Of a stretch of 64,000 bases of DNA, positions 1 to 7,671 are shown one piece after another. Origin of the DNA: Lachnospiraceae bacterium (GTDB lineage: Bacteria; Bacillota; Clostridia; Lachnospirales; Lachnospiraceae); assembly GCA_910574185.1 (NCBI GenBank), contig CAJSZQ010000013.1:1-64000 (forward strand), read 5' to 3'. The translations under genes were made by a program, and so were the position numbers. Position 1 is the first letter of the stretch. Every line of letters starts with the position of its first letter. The notes below the pieces were generated by a model, which saw nothing but the letters and a program-made list of their open reading frames with translations, did not search any database and was not told the origin of the DNA.

Positions 1-474
1 GTCAGTATCTTTGTGTTTGTGGAGCCCTTGGGTGGTGTACGCCATGTAAGTGTCCGGGAACACCGTACAGCGATTGACTGGGCAGAAGAAATAAAATATC
101 TGGTAGAGGTCAGTTATCCAGATAGCGAAAAAATAGTACTTGTTATGGATAACCTGAATACTCATGCGTTGGCATCACTCTACAAAGCGTTTCCAGCTAG
201 TGAAGCCCGACGGATCGCCAGAAAATTGGAAATCCACTATACTCCGAAGCATGGAAGCTGGTTGAATATTGCAGAAAAAGAGCTTAATGTAATGACGCGC
301 CAGTGTCTATCCCGGCGAATTAGCGATATAGAAAAGCTTCGTCAAGAACTCTCTGCGTGGGAACAGGATCGTAATGGGCATGCGGCATGTATCCAATGGC
401 AATTTACTACGGATAAAGCCAGAACCAAACTGGTATCACTTTATCCCAAATTCGATGAAACAGCGGCAAAATAA
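1..474 (+). CDS. IS630-family transposase, C-terminal part (cut by window start)
   Basis: The reading frame is open from the first base, so the N-terminus lies outside the window. About 157 residues of the DDE catalytic domain are visible. VMDNLNTH carries the second catalytic Asp, and HYTPKHGSWLNIAEKEL carries the GSWLN(x)nE signature of IS630/Tc1-mariner-like transposases with the third acidic residue. The enzyme would cut and paste its own insertion sequence. The C-terminus (stop at 472-474) seems intact. No terminal inverted repeat or TA duplication could be placed downstream, where a decayed miniature repeat begins about 50 bases later. Family assignment is confident; activity is unknown because the 5' half is not seen. 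Confidence 0.88.
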   Translation, partial: VSIFVFVEPLGGVRHVSVREHRTAIDWAEEIKYLVEVSYPDSEKIVLVMDNLNTHALASLYKAFPASEARRIARKLEIHYTPKHGSWLNIAEKELNVMTRQCLSRRISDIEKLRQELSAWEQDRNGHAACIQWQFTTDKARTKLVSLYPKFDETAAK

Positions 475-524
475 TTAGTATAAATATAATGCGGTCAGCA
501 CACTAGTCTGCCTGGCCCGGCAGG

Positions 525-600
525 GTTACGGTTCACAGGTCATTTGGTAGACATGCTCCTGATTCAACTCGCGTCCGGCAGGTGACGTGTGAACAGTAAA
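525..600. repeat. Miniature hairpin-element copy (both termini, centre deleted)
   Basis: The left end GTTACGGTTCACA and right end TGTGAACAGTAAA are inverted relatives of each other. The inner sequence from about 552 (GACATGCTCCTGATTCAA...) matches the reverse complement of the left arm of the full element at 47923-48166 with few differences, while the first 25 bases match the reverse complement of that element's right end. The conserved core is absent, so this is a deletion derivative keeping both tips. No target duplication is obvious. Confidence 0.6.
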
Positions 601-639
601 ACGGTAGGTGCGCCCTTGGGTATTATTTTTTTAGGAATT

Positions 640-668
640 TTGACAGAATATGATATTTGTGTTAGCAT
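640..668 (+). promoter_or_regulatory. Sigma-A-type promoter for the aldolase gene
   Basis: TTGACA (640-645), a 17-base spacer and TAGCAT (663-668) form a good vegetative promoter about 135 bases upstream of the fructose-6-phosphate-aldolase-like gene. It is the only strong match between the preceding repeat and the gene. Confidence 0.55.
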
Positions 669-802
669 GAAGGCATATCGAGCAGAATATGCGAAACTGG
701 TATGGAAGCTGTATTCAGAATATTTATAATGCGGCGGAAGACAGATGTTTATGTCAGTCGGAATTTGAAAGAATTTTTAATGGAATGAAAGGAGCCGGAA
801 AT

Positions 803-1483
803 ATGAGATTATTAATTGACGATGCAGATATAGGGGAAATAAAAAGACTGTATGACTTATACCCCATTGATGGAGTGACAACGAATCCGTCAATCCTGGC
901 AAAGGCAAACAGAAAGCCTTTTGATGTATTGAAAGAAATCCGGGACTTTATTGGCGGGGAGGCAGACCTGCATATACAGGCGATTGCAAAAGACGCAGAA
1001 GGCATGGTGCGGGATGCGCAGGCAATTGTACAAGCATTTGGAGAGGCAACTTTTGTAAAGATTCCATGTATCCCAGAGGGGTTTAAGGCGATGAGGCTTC
1101 TAAAGAAGAAGGGAATCCGTACGACAGGCACAGCCATTTATACTCCGATGCAGGCATACTTAGCTGCAAAGAGCGGCGCTTCTTATGCGGCGCCATATAT
1201 CAACCGGATTGACGATATGGGGTATGACGGGATTCATGTGACGAAGGAGATTCAGGATATATTTGAAGCGAATCAGTTTGAAACGATGGTTCTGGCGGCG
1301 AGTTTCAAGAACTCTCAGCAGGTGCTGGAGCTGTGCAAATACGGGGTGGGAGGCGCAACTGTTGCGCCGGCAGTTATGGATAAATTTGTAAATAATGTGG
1401 CCATAATGGCGGCGGTTGATGTATTTGTGAAAGATTTTGAGAATCTGGCGGGCGAAGGGGTTACGATGGCTGAGCTGCTATAA
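803..1483 (+). CDS. fsa: Fructose-6-phosphate aldolase / transaldolase-like (TalC/FSA family)
   Basis: 226 residues, the usual size of the small transaldolase/FSA subfamily, a class I (Schiff-base) aldolase forming a TIM barrel. It starts MRLLIDDADI, has the family motif GVTTNPSIL (about 24-32) and the Schiff-base lysine in FVKIP at about residue 86 (FSA K85). Such enzymes make or cleave fructose-6-phosphate with dihydroxyacetone and glyceraldehyde-3-phosphate, or act as transaldolase; sequence alone does not decide which. The ATG at 803 is preferred over an upstream in-frame start at 689 because GGAG lies just before it and homology begins there. It has its own promoter and a terminator, so it is probably monocistronic. 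Confidence 0.85.
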   Translation: MRLLIDDADIGEIKRLYDLYPIDGVTTNPSILAKANRKPFDVLKEIRDFIGGEADLHIQAIAKDAEGMVRDAQAIVQAFGEATFVKIPCIPEGFKAMRLLKKKGIRTTGTAIYTPMQAYLAAKSGASYAAPYINRIDDMGYDGIHVTKEIQDIFEANQFETMVLAASFKNSQQVLELCKYGVGGATVAPAVMDKFVNNVAIMAAVDVFVKDFENLAGEGVTMAELL

Positions 1484-1522
1484 TTGTTTTTTTCCTTTTG
1501 CAAAAGAATATTGATTATAAAG

Positions 1523-1556
1523 AATCATCATATTTTAGCCAATATGGTGATTTTTT
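1523..1556 (+). terminator. Intrinsic terminator after the aldolase gene
   Basis: AATCATCATATT and AATATGGTGATT form a 12-bp stem with one G.T-type mismatch around a 6-base loop, followed by six T. Confidence 0.75.
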
Positions 1557-1586
1557 GTGCGAAAAATAAAAAAGTTCTTAGCAAAC

Positions 1587-1615
1587 TTGTCATGGTCCGA
1601 ATTTCCACATATAAT
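1587..1615 (+). promoter_or_regulatory. Promoter of the two-component system
   Basis: TTGTCA (1587-1592), 17-base spacer, TATAAT (1610-1615), about 60 bases upstream of the response regulator start. Confidence 0.6.
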
Positions 1616-1676
1616 TGCAGTGTGGTTGTATGGAATATCTACCGTATGAGGTTTGAAAAACGGAGGAACGTGAATC

Positions 1677-2366
1677 ATGAACAAAATTCTGATTATAGAT
1701 GATGATAAATCTCTTTTGGAACTGCTGCAAAACTGTATGCATGGCTTATATGAAGTGGATACGGCATGGAATGGAAAACAGGGGCTTGATAAGCTGTCAC
1801 AGACAAAACATGATCTTGTACTGCTTGATGTGATGCTGCCTGGCGAAAATGGTTTTGAGGTCTTAGGGAAAATACGGAAGCAGTATGCGGTGCCGGTGAT
1901 TATGCTGACGGCAAAGAATTCCCCGTCAGATAAGGTAAGTGGCCTGGGAATTGGCGCAGATGATTATGTAACGAAACCATTTAATATGGAGGAGTTGCTG
2001 GCGAGGGTTGCGTCTCAGATTCGGAGAAATACCCTGCTAAAGAATGGAGTTTTACCACAGGAAAAACTCTGTTTCGATAAGATTACTATTGTTCCGCAGA
2101 TGAAAGGAATATTGAAAGAAAACAAAGAAGTGCTGCTGACAGGAAAAGAATTTGAGTTATTGTATTTTCTTGCTTCATCTCCAATGCGTGCTTATACAAA
2201 AAAGCAGATTTATAAGGCTGTGTGGAAGGATGATTATGTCTATGATGATAATAACATTATGGCATTGGTCAGTAAGATAAGAAAGAAAATAGAAGATGAC
2301 CCGGAAAATCCCAGGATAATACAGACAGTCAGGGGAGTCGGCTACCGCTTCGGGGGAGGACAGTAA
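1677..2366 (+). CDS. OmpR-family response regulator
   Basis: 229 residues: receiver domain (about 1-115) with the acidic pair DDD at 8-10, phospho-acceptor Asp51 (VLLDVMLPG), Thr in MLTAK and Lys in VTKPF, then a winged-helix DNA-binding domain (about 130-227) ending TVRGVGYRFG. It is followed directly by its kinase: the stop and the kinase ATG are adjacent at 2366/2367. With the kinase and the ABC exporter downstream it matches the TCS-transporter modules that respond to bacitracin or lantibiotics. A pair of direct repeats in front of the transporter genes (3311-3329) is a likely binding site. The exact inducer is unknown. Confidence 0.93.
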   Translation: MNKILIIDDDKSLLELLQNCMHGLYEVDTAWNGKQGLDKLSQTKHDLVLLDVMLPGENGFEVLGKIRKQYAVPVIMLTAKNSPSDKVSGLGIGADDYVTKPFNMEELLARVASQIRRNTLLKNGVLPQEKLCFDKITIVPQMKGILKENKEVLLTGKEFELLYFLASSPMRAYTKKQIYKAVWKDDYVYDDNNIMALVSKIRKKIEDDPENPRIIQTVRGVGYRFGGGQ

Positions 2367-3272
2367 ATGGATATAGGAATGATAGCGCTTATCGTAATCT
2401 GTTTGGGGCTAATGTTTTTGCTGGCAGGTATCCGGAGGCAGATTAAAAAAATCAACCAGGTATTAGATGAAATCATAGAGGGGAAAACAGATAGAAGGAT
2501 ATTGATAAGAAAATATTCCCTTTTATCGGATACCTGTTATATACTCAACCAGATTATGATGGATAATAAGGAACGTATCATACAGACAAGGCGGCAGGAA
2601 CACAGGAATGAAAAGCTCATGACAAGTCTGTCTCATGATATCCGAACTCCCCTTACATCCATTATCGGTCACCTGGATGCCGTTCATTATCAGTATATCC
2701 ATGGGGAGATGAATGCAGAATCTGTCCGACAGGAAAGGGAAAAAGCATATGTCCTAAAAGACTATCTGGACGATCTGTTTCAGTGGTTCAAGCTCAATTC
2801 CAAAGAAGAGAAGGCAGAAATGGAGCCATTGGATATTGTAGAGGAAACACGGGCAGTTTTTGCAAATTGGGTTGCGGCTTTTGAAGGAAATGGAATATCC
2901 TATGACTTTGTATCAGATACGGACGAGATATGGATTAGCATGGACAGGATATTTTATGAGCGTATTGTGAATAATCTGCTGAAAAATGCAATGGAGCATA
3001 GCGGGGCTTCTAAAATCTGGATAAAGATTGAACAGGCTGGTATTACGGCTGCTGTGAAAATTTGCGATAATGGCGTGGGGATTCCTAAGAAAGCGATTCC
3101 TTTTGTCTTTGACAGGCTGTATAAGTCGGATGAAGCCCGCAGCAGTAAAGGAAGCGGCCTGGGACTTGCAATCGTACGGGAACTGGTTATGATACTGGGA
3201 GGGAAGGTTTTTGCAGAGCCCCGAAAGAAAGGAAGTTGTTTTGTTATGGAATTTCCCATATTAGGGAATTAA
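2367..3272 (+). CDS. Sensor histidine kinase, short sensing region
   Basis: 301 residues. A single N-terminal hydrophobic segment (about 4-21) is followed directly by a HAMP-like/coiled region, the HisKA box SLSHDIRTPL (phospho-His about 90), then the HATPase domain with N box NNLLKNAMEH, G1 DNGVGIP and G2 GSGLGLAI. There is no sizeable extracellular domain, so the signal probably comes through the membrane or from the partner ABC transporter, as in transporter-coupled kinases of Firmicutes. It abuts the regulator gene with no gap. Intact and full length for this short class. Confidence 0.9.
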   Translation: MDIGMIALIVICLGLMFLLAGIRRQIKKINQVLDEIIEGKTDRRILIRKYSLLSDTCYILNQIMMDNKERIIQTRRQEHRNEKLMTSLSHDIRTPLTSIIGHLDAVHYQYIHGEMNAESVRQEREKAYVLKDYLDDLFQWFKLNSKEEKAEMEPLDIVEETRAVFANWVAAFEGNGISYDFVSDTDEIWISMDRIFYERIVNNLLKNAMEHSGASKIWIKIEQAGITAAVKICDNGVGIPKKAIPFVFDRLYKSDEARSSKGSGLGLAIVRELVMILGGKVFAEPRKKGSCFVMEFPILGN

Positions 3273-3277
3273 AAATG

Positions 3278-3310
3278 AACTGTTCTGCCGTAAGGCAGGG
3301 CAGTTTTTTT
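3278..3310 (+). terminator. Intrinsic terminator between kinase and ABC genes
   Basis: Stem AACTG..CTGCC / GGCAG..CAGTT with a 4-base loop and seven T. It separates the TCS transcript from the transporter operon. Confidence 0.7.
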
Positions 3311-3351
3311 GCAAGGTTTTCGCAAGGTTATGGGAGAGAAAGCATGATAAT
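3311..3351 (+). promoter_or_regulatory. Direct-repeat regulator site and -10 box of the ABC operon
   Basis: GCAAGGTT occurs twice (3311-3318 and 3322-3329) with an 11-base period, and a GATAAT -10 box follows at 3346-3351. No good -35 hexamer is present. Tandem repeats one helical turn apart at the -35 position are typical for activation by OmpR-family regulators, so the adjacent regulator probably switches on the exporter from here. This is inference from layout. Confidence 0.55.
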
Positions 3352-3411
3352 ATAAAACAGTAGGCAGATGTATTTATATTAGATATAGCGCACGAAGAAA
3401 GGGATGGTGTG

Positions 3412-4335
3412 ATGGAGAATTTTATCCTTGAGACGAAAGGGCTGACGAAATGTTATGGGGATACTGCCGTAGTAAAGGGAGTGGATATCCATGTAAAAAA
3501 AGGTGAAATCTATGCACTTTTGGGAAGGAACGGAGCCGGAAAGACAACAATCATGAAAATGCTGTTAGGCTTATCCAGGATAACAAAAGGAACTGTCCAT
3601 ATGTTTGGACAACCTTTTGCGGGGAATAAAAAAGAATTTTTGGGACGGATAGGCGTCATGATTGAAACACCGGGATTCTATCCCAACCTTACGGCAACAG
3701 AAAATCTGGAAATTCTTTCCGATCTGCGGGGATATATAAAACGGGATGCAATAAAAGAAAGTTTGGGAAAGGTTGGGCTGCCTTATAAAGATAAAAAGCT
3801 TTTTTCAGAATTTTCCCTTGGAATGAAGCAGCGGCTTGGTATTGCAGCTGCCATTATCCATGATCCGGAAGTCCTGATACTGGATGAACCGGTTAATGGG
3901 CTTGATCCAATTGGGGTAATGGAAACAAGGGATTTTATCAGGGAGCTTTCGCAAGATTATGGAAAAACGATTCTGCTGTCAAGCCATATTCTGTCAGAGA
4001 TTGAGCTTTTGGCAGACAGGATTGGAATTATTGACAAAGGGATTCTGCTGGAAGAAAGCTCTTTTGAGGAATTGAAAAAAAGAAATATGCATTATATTCT
4101 GTTGTCCGCAGAACCGACTGAAACGGTTATCCATATGCTGGAAGAAGAATTTCATATCGGAGATTATCGGATTATGGGGAATGGCTGCATTCAAGTTTTT
4201 GACACAGAGATACAGACAAAGGAAATCGTCAAGTTTCTTGCAGAACGGAAGATTTATGTGGATGCTATTACCAAATGCAGTGATACACTGGAAGATTATT
4301 TTAAAAGGATAACCGGAGGTGAGGGAATTGCTTAA
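3412..4335 (+). CDS. ABC transporter ATP-binding protein, BcrA/lantibiotic-immunity type
   Basis: 307 residues with all ABC motifs: Walker A GRNGAGKTT (about 38-46), signature FSLGMKQR (LSGGQ equivalent), Walker B VLILDEP and the switch His in LSSH. The C-terminal about 80 residues are the extension seen in BcrA/MutF-type exporters. It energises two six-helix permeases encoded next, probably expelling a peptide antibiotic from the membrane. The ATG at 3412 has AAGGG eight bases upstream; a GTG at 3409 is possible. The 3' end overlaps the next gene. Confidence 0.9.
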   Translation: MENFILETKGLTKCYGDTAVVKGVDIHVKKGEIYALLGRNGAGKTTIMKMLLGLSRITKGTVHMFGQPFAGNKKEFLGRIGVMIETPGFYPNLTATENLEILSDLRGYIKRDAIKESLGKVGLPYKDKKLFSEFSLGMKQRLGIAAAIIHDPEVLILDEPVNGLDPIGVMETRDFIRELSQDYGKTILLSSHILSEIELLADRIGIIDKGILLEESSFEELKKRNMHYILLSAEPTETVIHMLEEEFHIGDYRIMGNGCIQVFDTEIQTKEIVKFLAERKIYVDAITKCSDTLEDYFKRITGGEGIA

Positions 4336-5092
4336 CATATGCCGGAATGAGTTGAAGAAACTAAAGCGTCAGAAGACAGCAAGGATGCTGTGGGCAGTTG
4401 GCATCCTGATACCTGCGTTTGACACACTGCTCTGTATAAAAAACCATTATCCCTTTAGAAATTTGGTCGGTGCGAATGTCTTGTTTGGAAGTTTTCTTGT
4501 GATTCCATTTGTCTTTTCCGCCATGCTTTTAAATCTGTTTGAACTGGAGGAGAGAAATCATACATTGAAAAACATTCTGGTGATTGGCGTACCCGAATGG
4601 AAGATTTTTTTGTCCAAATTGGCCTCTGCTCTTGTGATTGTCGTGGTATTTATGGGAATCATTACTGCCTATACAGTTGCAGGAGGAATTTTTCTGCGGA
4701 ATTATATTTCGGATGTTTTCCATATTTTCGGTATATTTTTAATAACATCTCTGTGTAGCGTCTGTGCGGCAATGCCTGTGGCGCTTTTGATTATTTTGCT
4801 CCGCAAAAGAAATCTGATTGCAATGATAGCGATTAACTGTTTTATACTCATTGATTTTTTGTTTCTATGGCAGTTGTCCATGTTTCATTGCCTTGAGATG
4901 CATCTGCCTGTTTTGGCAGCATATCGCATCACTTATCCACTTACCATTATTGAATATACGGATAATCTGCGGCTTGGTTTGGACACACTGTATTATCCAA
5001 TGGACAAGGGAATATTTTTGTTGGGGGCAACAACGGCAGCTTCCCTTGGAATTAGTTTATGGCTTTATAAAAGACAGGAGGCCGATGTATGA
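4328..5092 (+). CDS. ABC-2 type permease 1 (lantibiotic-immunity MutE/EpiE-like)
   Basis: About 254 residues with six predicted membrane segments and an N-terminal cytoplasmic NELKKLKRQ motif shared with the next permease. It resembles the paired permeases of lantibiotic-protection exporters. The start is taken as TTG at 4328, because GGAGGT (4315-4320) lies seven bases upstream; a GTG at 4319 overlaps that site and is less likely. It overlaps the ATPase gene by 8 bases, indicating translational coupling. Function follows from the operon, not from a substrate motif. Confidence 0.85.
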   Translation: MLNICRNELKKLKRQKTARMLWAVGILIPAFDTLLCIKNHYPFRNLVGANVLFGSFLVIPFVFSAMLLNLFELEERNHTLKNILVIGVPEWKIFLSKLASALVIVVVFMGIITAYTVAGGIFLRNYISDVFHIFGIFLITSLCSVCAAMPVALLIILLRKRNLIAMIAINCFILIDFLFLWQLSMFHCLEMHLPVLAAYRITYPLTIIEYTDNLRLGLDTLYYPMDKGIFLLGATTAASLGISLWLYKRQEADV

Positions 5093-5832
5093 TGAAAAGA
5101 TTGATCAGCGCAGAATTAAAGAAATTGAAAAGACAGAAAATAGTTTTTGTTGGATATCTCAGCATCCTCTTTTCGTTTATCATTACTTTTGCGCAGCAAA
5201 TGCGGATTAAGGCGGGAGTTCCTGAATGGGAAGGGCTTGCAGAAATGTTTTTTTACAACAATGCGATGCTGTTCCTGCCGTTTACAGTATCTTTGATCGG
5301 GGGATACATGATAGATCAGGAATATGCAAGGGATACGCTGAAAAATCTGCTGGCGATACCGGTCAGATGGCAGGATGCGATAAAAGCGAAAGCGGCAGTC
5401 TTGTTTTTGCTGATGATCCGAGTTGCGCTGTTTGAAATGGTTCTGCTTTTGTCTGCGGGTATTATGTTAAGGAACTGCCCCGCCGTGCTTATGATGGCAG
5501 GCGTATGTATGAAAGCGCTTGCGTATAATATCTGTATCACGTTAAGCATATTGCCTGTGATTCTGTGGTTTGGAAAGAATAGTGGGAAATATATATGGGG
5601 AAGTATACTGTCCATGCTCGTTGGTGTATCCGGAGTGTTTGTAGTAAATGGAAGGGCGGCTTATTGGCATCCGGTTACAGTTTGTTTTTCCTTTCTATCG
5701 GACATTTATAGTGATAAATCCGTATTAGGATATATGAAGTCGGGTGCAGCAATCTTCCTGTATGGATTGTTGTGTATGCTGGTATACTGGATTAGGTATT
5801 GTAGAGAAAACAAAGCAGTTATTTCAAAATAA
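5089..5832 (+). CDS. ABC-2 type permease 2 (lantibiotic-immunity MutG/EpiG-like)
   Basis: 247 residues, six predicted membrane helices, starting MMKRLISAELKKLKRQK, a motif nearly shared with permease 1, so the two subunits are distant paralogues. The start codon overlaps the previous stop (ATGA at 5089-5092) with AGGAGG just upstream. It completes an ATPase plus two-permease exporter preceded by its own two-component system. Likely role: self-protection against bacitracin-like or lantibiotic peptides. Confidence 0.85.
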   Translation: MMKRLISAELKKLKRQKIVFVGYLSILFSFIITFAQQMRIKAGVPEWEGLAEMFFYNNAMLFLPFTVSLIGGYMIDQEYARDTLKNLLAIPVRWQDAIKAKAAVLFLLMIRVALFEMVLLLSAGIMLRNCPAVLMMAGVCMKALAYNICITLSILPVILWFGKNSGKYIWGSILSMLVGVSGVFVVNGRAAYWHPVTVCFSFLSDIYSDKSVLGYMKSGAAIFLYGLLCMLVYWIRYCRENKAVISK

Positions 5833-6158
5833 AAAGATACAAATAGTAACTTGACGTAAGATGGTATTGCTACGCAGTGGTAAAAGAAAAACGTTGTGCA
5901 ACAGACATATTTTGTGCTTTAATACAGCGGTTTTGAGGAATCAAGGCTGCTGTTTTTTGTCCATTTCTTCATAACTCCATTCTGAATGAGAGTAAAAACT
6001 TTCTGATATGGATAAACTGATTATTCTAAGACTTAAGAGCCGCTCATTTAAAGCTTCGGAGCCATCGGTATGCGTATATTTTAGTCCTTGAGAGCCGCCA
6101 CAATATGTAGTGGCTCTCAAGCATTAGAATATTCACCTTACGCTGTCTGTGGCGCCAT
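5833..6158. other. Intergenic stretch with a long hairpin, no gene seen
   Basis: No convincing coding sequence. A weak ACAGC/GCTGT stem with a T-run near 5930-5960 may end the exporter transcript. A strong hairpin occupies 6087-6121: CTTGAGAGCC (6087-6096) pairs perfectly with GGCTCTCAAG (6112-6121), with further CCAC/GTGG pairing inside. It is not followed by a T-run on the + strand. The region leads into a decayed gene. Confidence 0.5.
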
Positions 6159-6620
6159 AATCCGGAAGGACTTGAGCATGCGCTGGAAATTCAGTATTTT
6201 TCTGAAAGGTGCAGGCATTGCGGCCGGTGCGGCGGCGTATATGAGATTTTTCCAGACCAGTCATGGAGGAATTACAGGAAGATTATGCTCTTTGTGGACG
6301 AGTTCCTGTGGGACTGCAAGGAAACGGAGGATAGAAAGCATCGGGAGTTGACAGGAGTAGGAAATAAGAAAATTTTAGACAATCTCCGTAATATGCACGA
6401 GCTGGGAGCGCGCATCATACTTCGATGTCCAATCATACCAGAAGTGAATGATGGCAGCCGTCATCTGCAAGGGATAGCTGAGCTTCTGAATGAACTGGAG
6501 CATATAAAAGGCCGGGAGATTATGCCGTATCACAGGCTTGGAATATCGAAGGAAAAGAGGCTGCAGAAAGAGAGAAACCATGAGTTTCGTACTCTGTTAG
6601 ATGCAGAAATTTCCAGATAG
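6159..6620 (+). pseudogene. Remnant of a glycyl-radical-enzyme activase (radical SAM)
   Basis: One frame reads NPEGLEHALEIQYF...CRHCGRCGG, part of the iron-sulfur insert of PflA-type activases, then jumps straight to FVDEFLWDCKETEDRKHRELTG, which corresponds to the motif before the radical-SAM C-terminal half (D.K..D...H...TG). It continues to ...NLRNMHELGARIILRCPIIPEVND and a normal C-terminus. The N-terminal CxxxCxxC radical-SAM cluster and the GGEP region are missing, and there is no valid start, so the gene has suffered internal and 5' deletions. No partner glycyl radical enzyme is seen nearby. Confidence 0.75.
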
Positions 6621-6657
6621 AACGAGGAAATATATACGCACCTGAAAAATAAAAAAA

Positions 6658-6726
6658 TGCACTAAATTTCTAATAAAGAAATTTAGTGCAAAAAGTATTG
6701 ACAAGAGAAGCGAAAGGGAGCATAAT
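6658..6726 (+). promoter_or_regulatory. Promoter with perfect 14-bp palindrome upstream of the sugar operon
   Basis: TGCACTAAATTTCT (6658-6671) and AGAAATTTAGTGCA (6677-6690) are perfect inverted repeats around AATAA. Eight bases further is TTGACA (6698-6703), a 17-base spacer and CATAAT (6721-6726). The palindrome has no T-run on the + strand, so it is more likely an operator for the SorC-type regulator encoded at the operon end than a terminator for the upstream pseudogene. On the minus strand it is followed by seven T and could also terminate antisense transcripts. Confidence 0.65.
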
Positions 6727-6771
6727 ACCACTATAAAGAAAATAATACACATTTTTAAAGGAGGGAAAGAT

Positions 6772-7653
6772 ATGATTCTAAATATGGGAATGCTTCTTGG
6801 AAAAGCAAAGAAGGAGCGCTATGGTGTAGCGGCGCCGAATGTCTGGAGCTTCGACACAGTGAAGGCTGCATATGAAGCAGCGAGAGACCTGAAAGCGCCG
6901 GTTATTCTGGATATTGCAGGCATACATAAACTAGAGGAGACCTGCGATGCGGTCCGCTTTTATGAGAAGAAGTTCCCGGAAGTAACTGCGGCGCTGAATC
7001 TGGATCATGGAGGAGCTTATGAGGAGATCATTCAGGCAATCAGGCTGGGGTTCAGCTCGGTTATGGTGGACCGGTCCGAACTTCCCTTTGAGGAGAATGT
7101 GAAAGAGACGGCAGAGATTGTTAAAATTGCTCATGCACTGGGCGTATCTGTGGAAGCAGAGCTTGGACATGTGGGTCAGGGCTGTGAATACGAAGAAACC
7201 AGAGAGTCCGGCCTGACGAATAAGGATGAAGCGGTAAGATATGTAAATCAGACCGGGGTGGATTGTCTGGCTGTGTCGGTAGGAACCTCTCATGGCGCCT
7301 ACAAAGGAACGCCAAAGCTGGATTTTGAACTGCTGGCGGCGCTTGATAAACTGGTGGAAATTCCGCTGGTGCTTCATGGAGGATCCGGCACAGGGGATGA
7401 AAATCTTGCAAAAGCAGTGCAGACAGGGATTCAGAAGGTGAATCTTTGCACAGATTTGAGCGTGGCCGGATTGAGCGCGATGAAGGCATATCTGGGGGCG
7501 GATTATGATAACATGGCTAAGAAGAAAGGATCAGGCGAATTCGGGAATCCTTCTGCAAATATGTGGGACAGCGATATGGAGGCTGCAAAGGGATATAAAC
7601 AGAAACTTATGCATTATATGAAGTTGTTTGGCAGTGCAGGAAGGGATTGCTAG
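6772..7653 (+). CDS. Class II (zinc) ketose-bisphosphate aldolase, Fba/GatY-like
   Basis: 293 residues of a zinc-dependent aldolase TIM barrel. Visible are NLDHGG (zinc His and catalytic Asp region), EAELGHVG, VSVGTSHGAYKG (zinc His) and LVLHGGSGTG (zinc His). The family splits fructose- or tagatose-1,6-bisphosphate into dihydroxyacetone phosphate and glyceraldehyde-3-phosphate. It opens an operon with a dehydrogenase and a mannose-family PTS, so it probably serves that sugar's breakdown rather than core glycolysis. RBS AAAGGAGGG lies about 10 bases before the ATG. Confidence 0.88.
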   Translation: MILNMGMLLGKAKKERYGVAAPNVWSFDTVKAAYEAARDLKAPVILDIAGIHKLEETCDAVRFYEKKFPEVTAALNLDHGGAYEEIIQAIRLGFSSVMVDRSELPFEENVKETAEIVKIAHALGVSVEAELGHVGQGCEYEETRESGLTNKDEAVRYVNQTGVDCLAVSVGTSHGAYKGTPKLDFELLAALDKLVEIPLVLHGGSGTGDENLAKAVQTGIQKVNLCTDLSVAGLSAMKAYLGADYDNMAKKKGSGEFGNPSANMWDSDMEAAKGYKQKLMHYMKLFGSAGRDC

Positions 7654-7671
7654 AGGGAAGAGGCGGAAGAG

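Noticed and set aside
6658..6690. Palindrome as terminator of the upstream pseudogene
   Set aside because: On the + strand it is followed by AAAAG, not T, and it sits eight bases before a strong promoter; an operator fits better.
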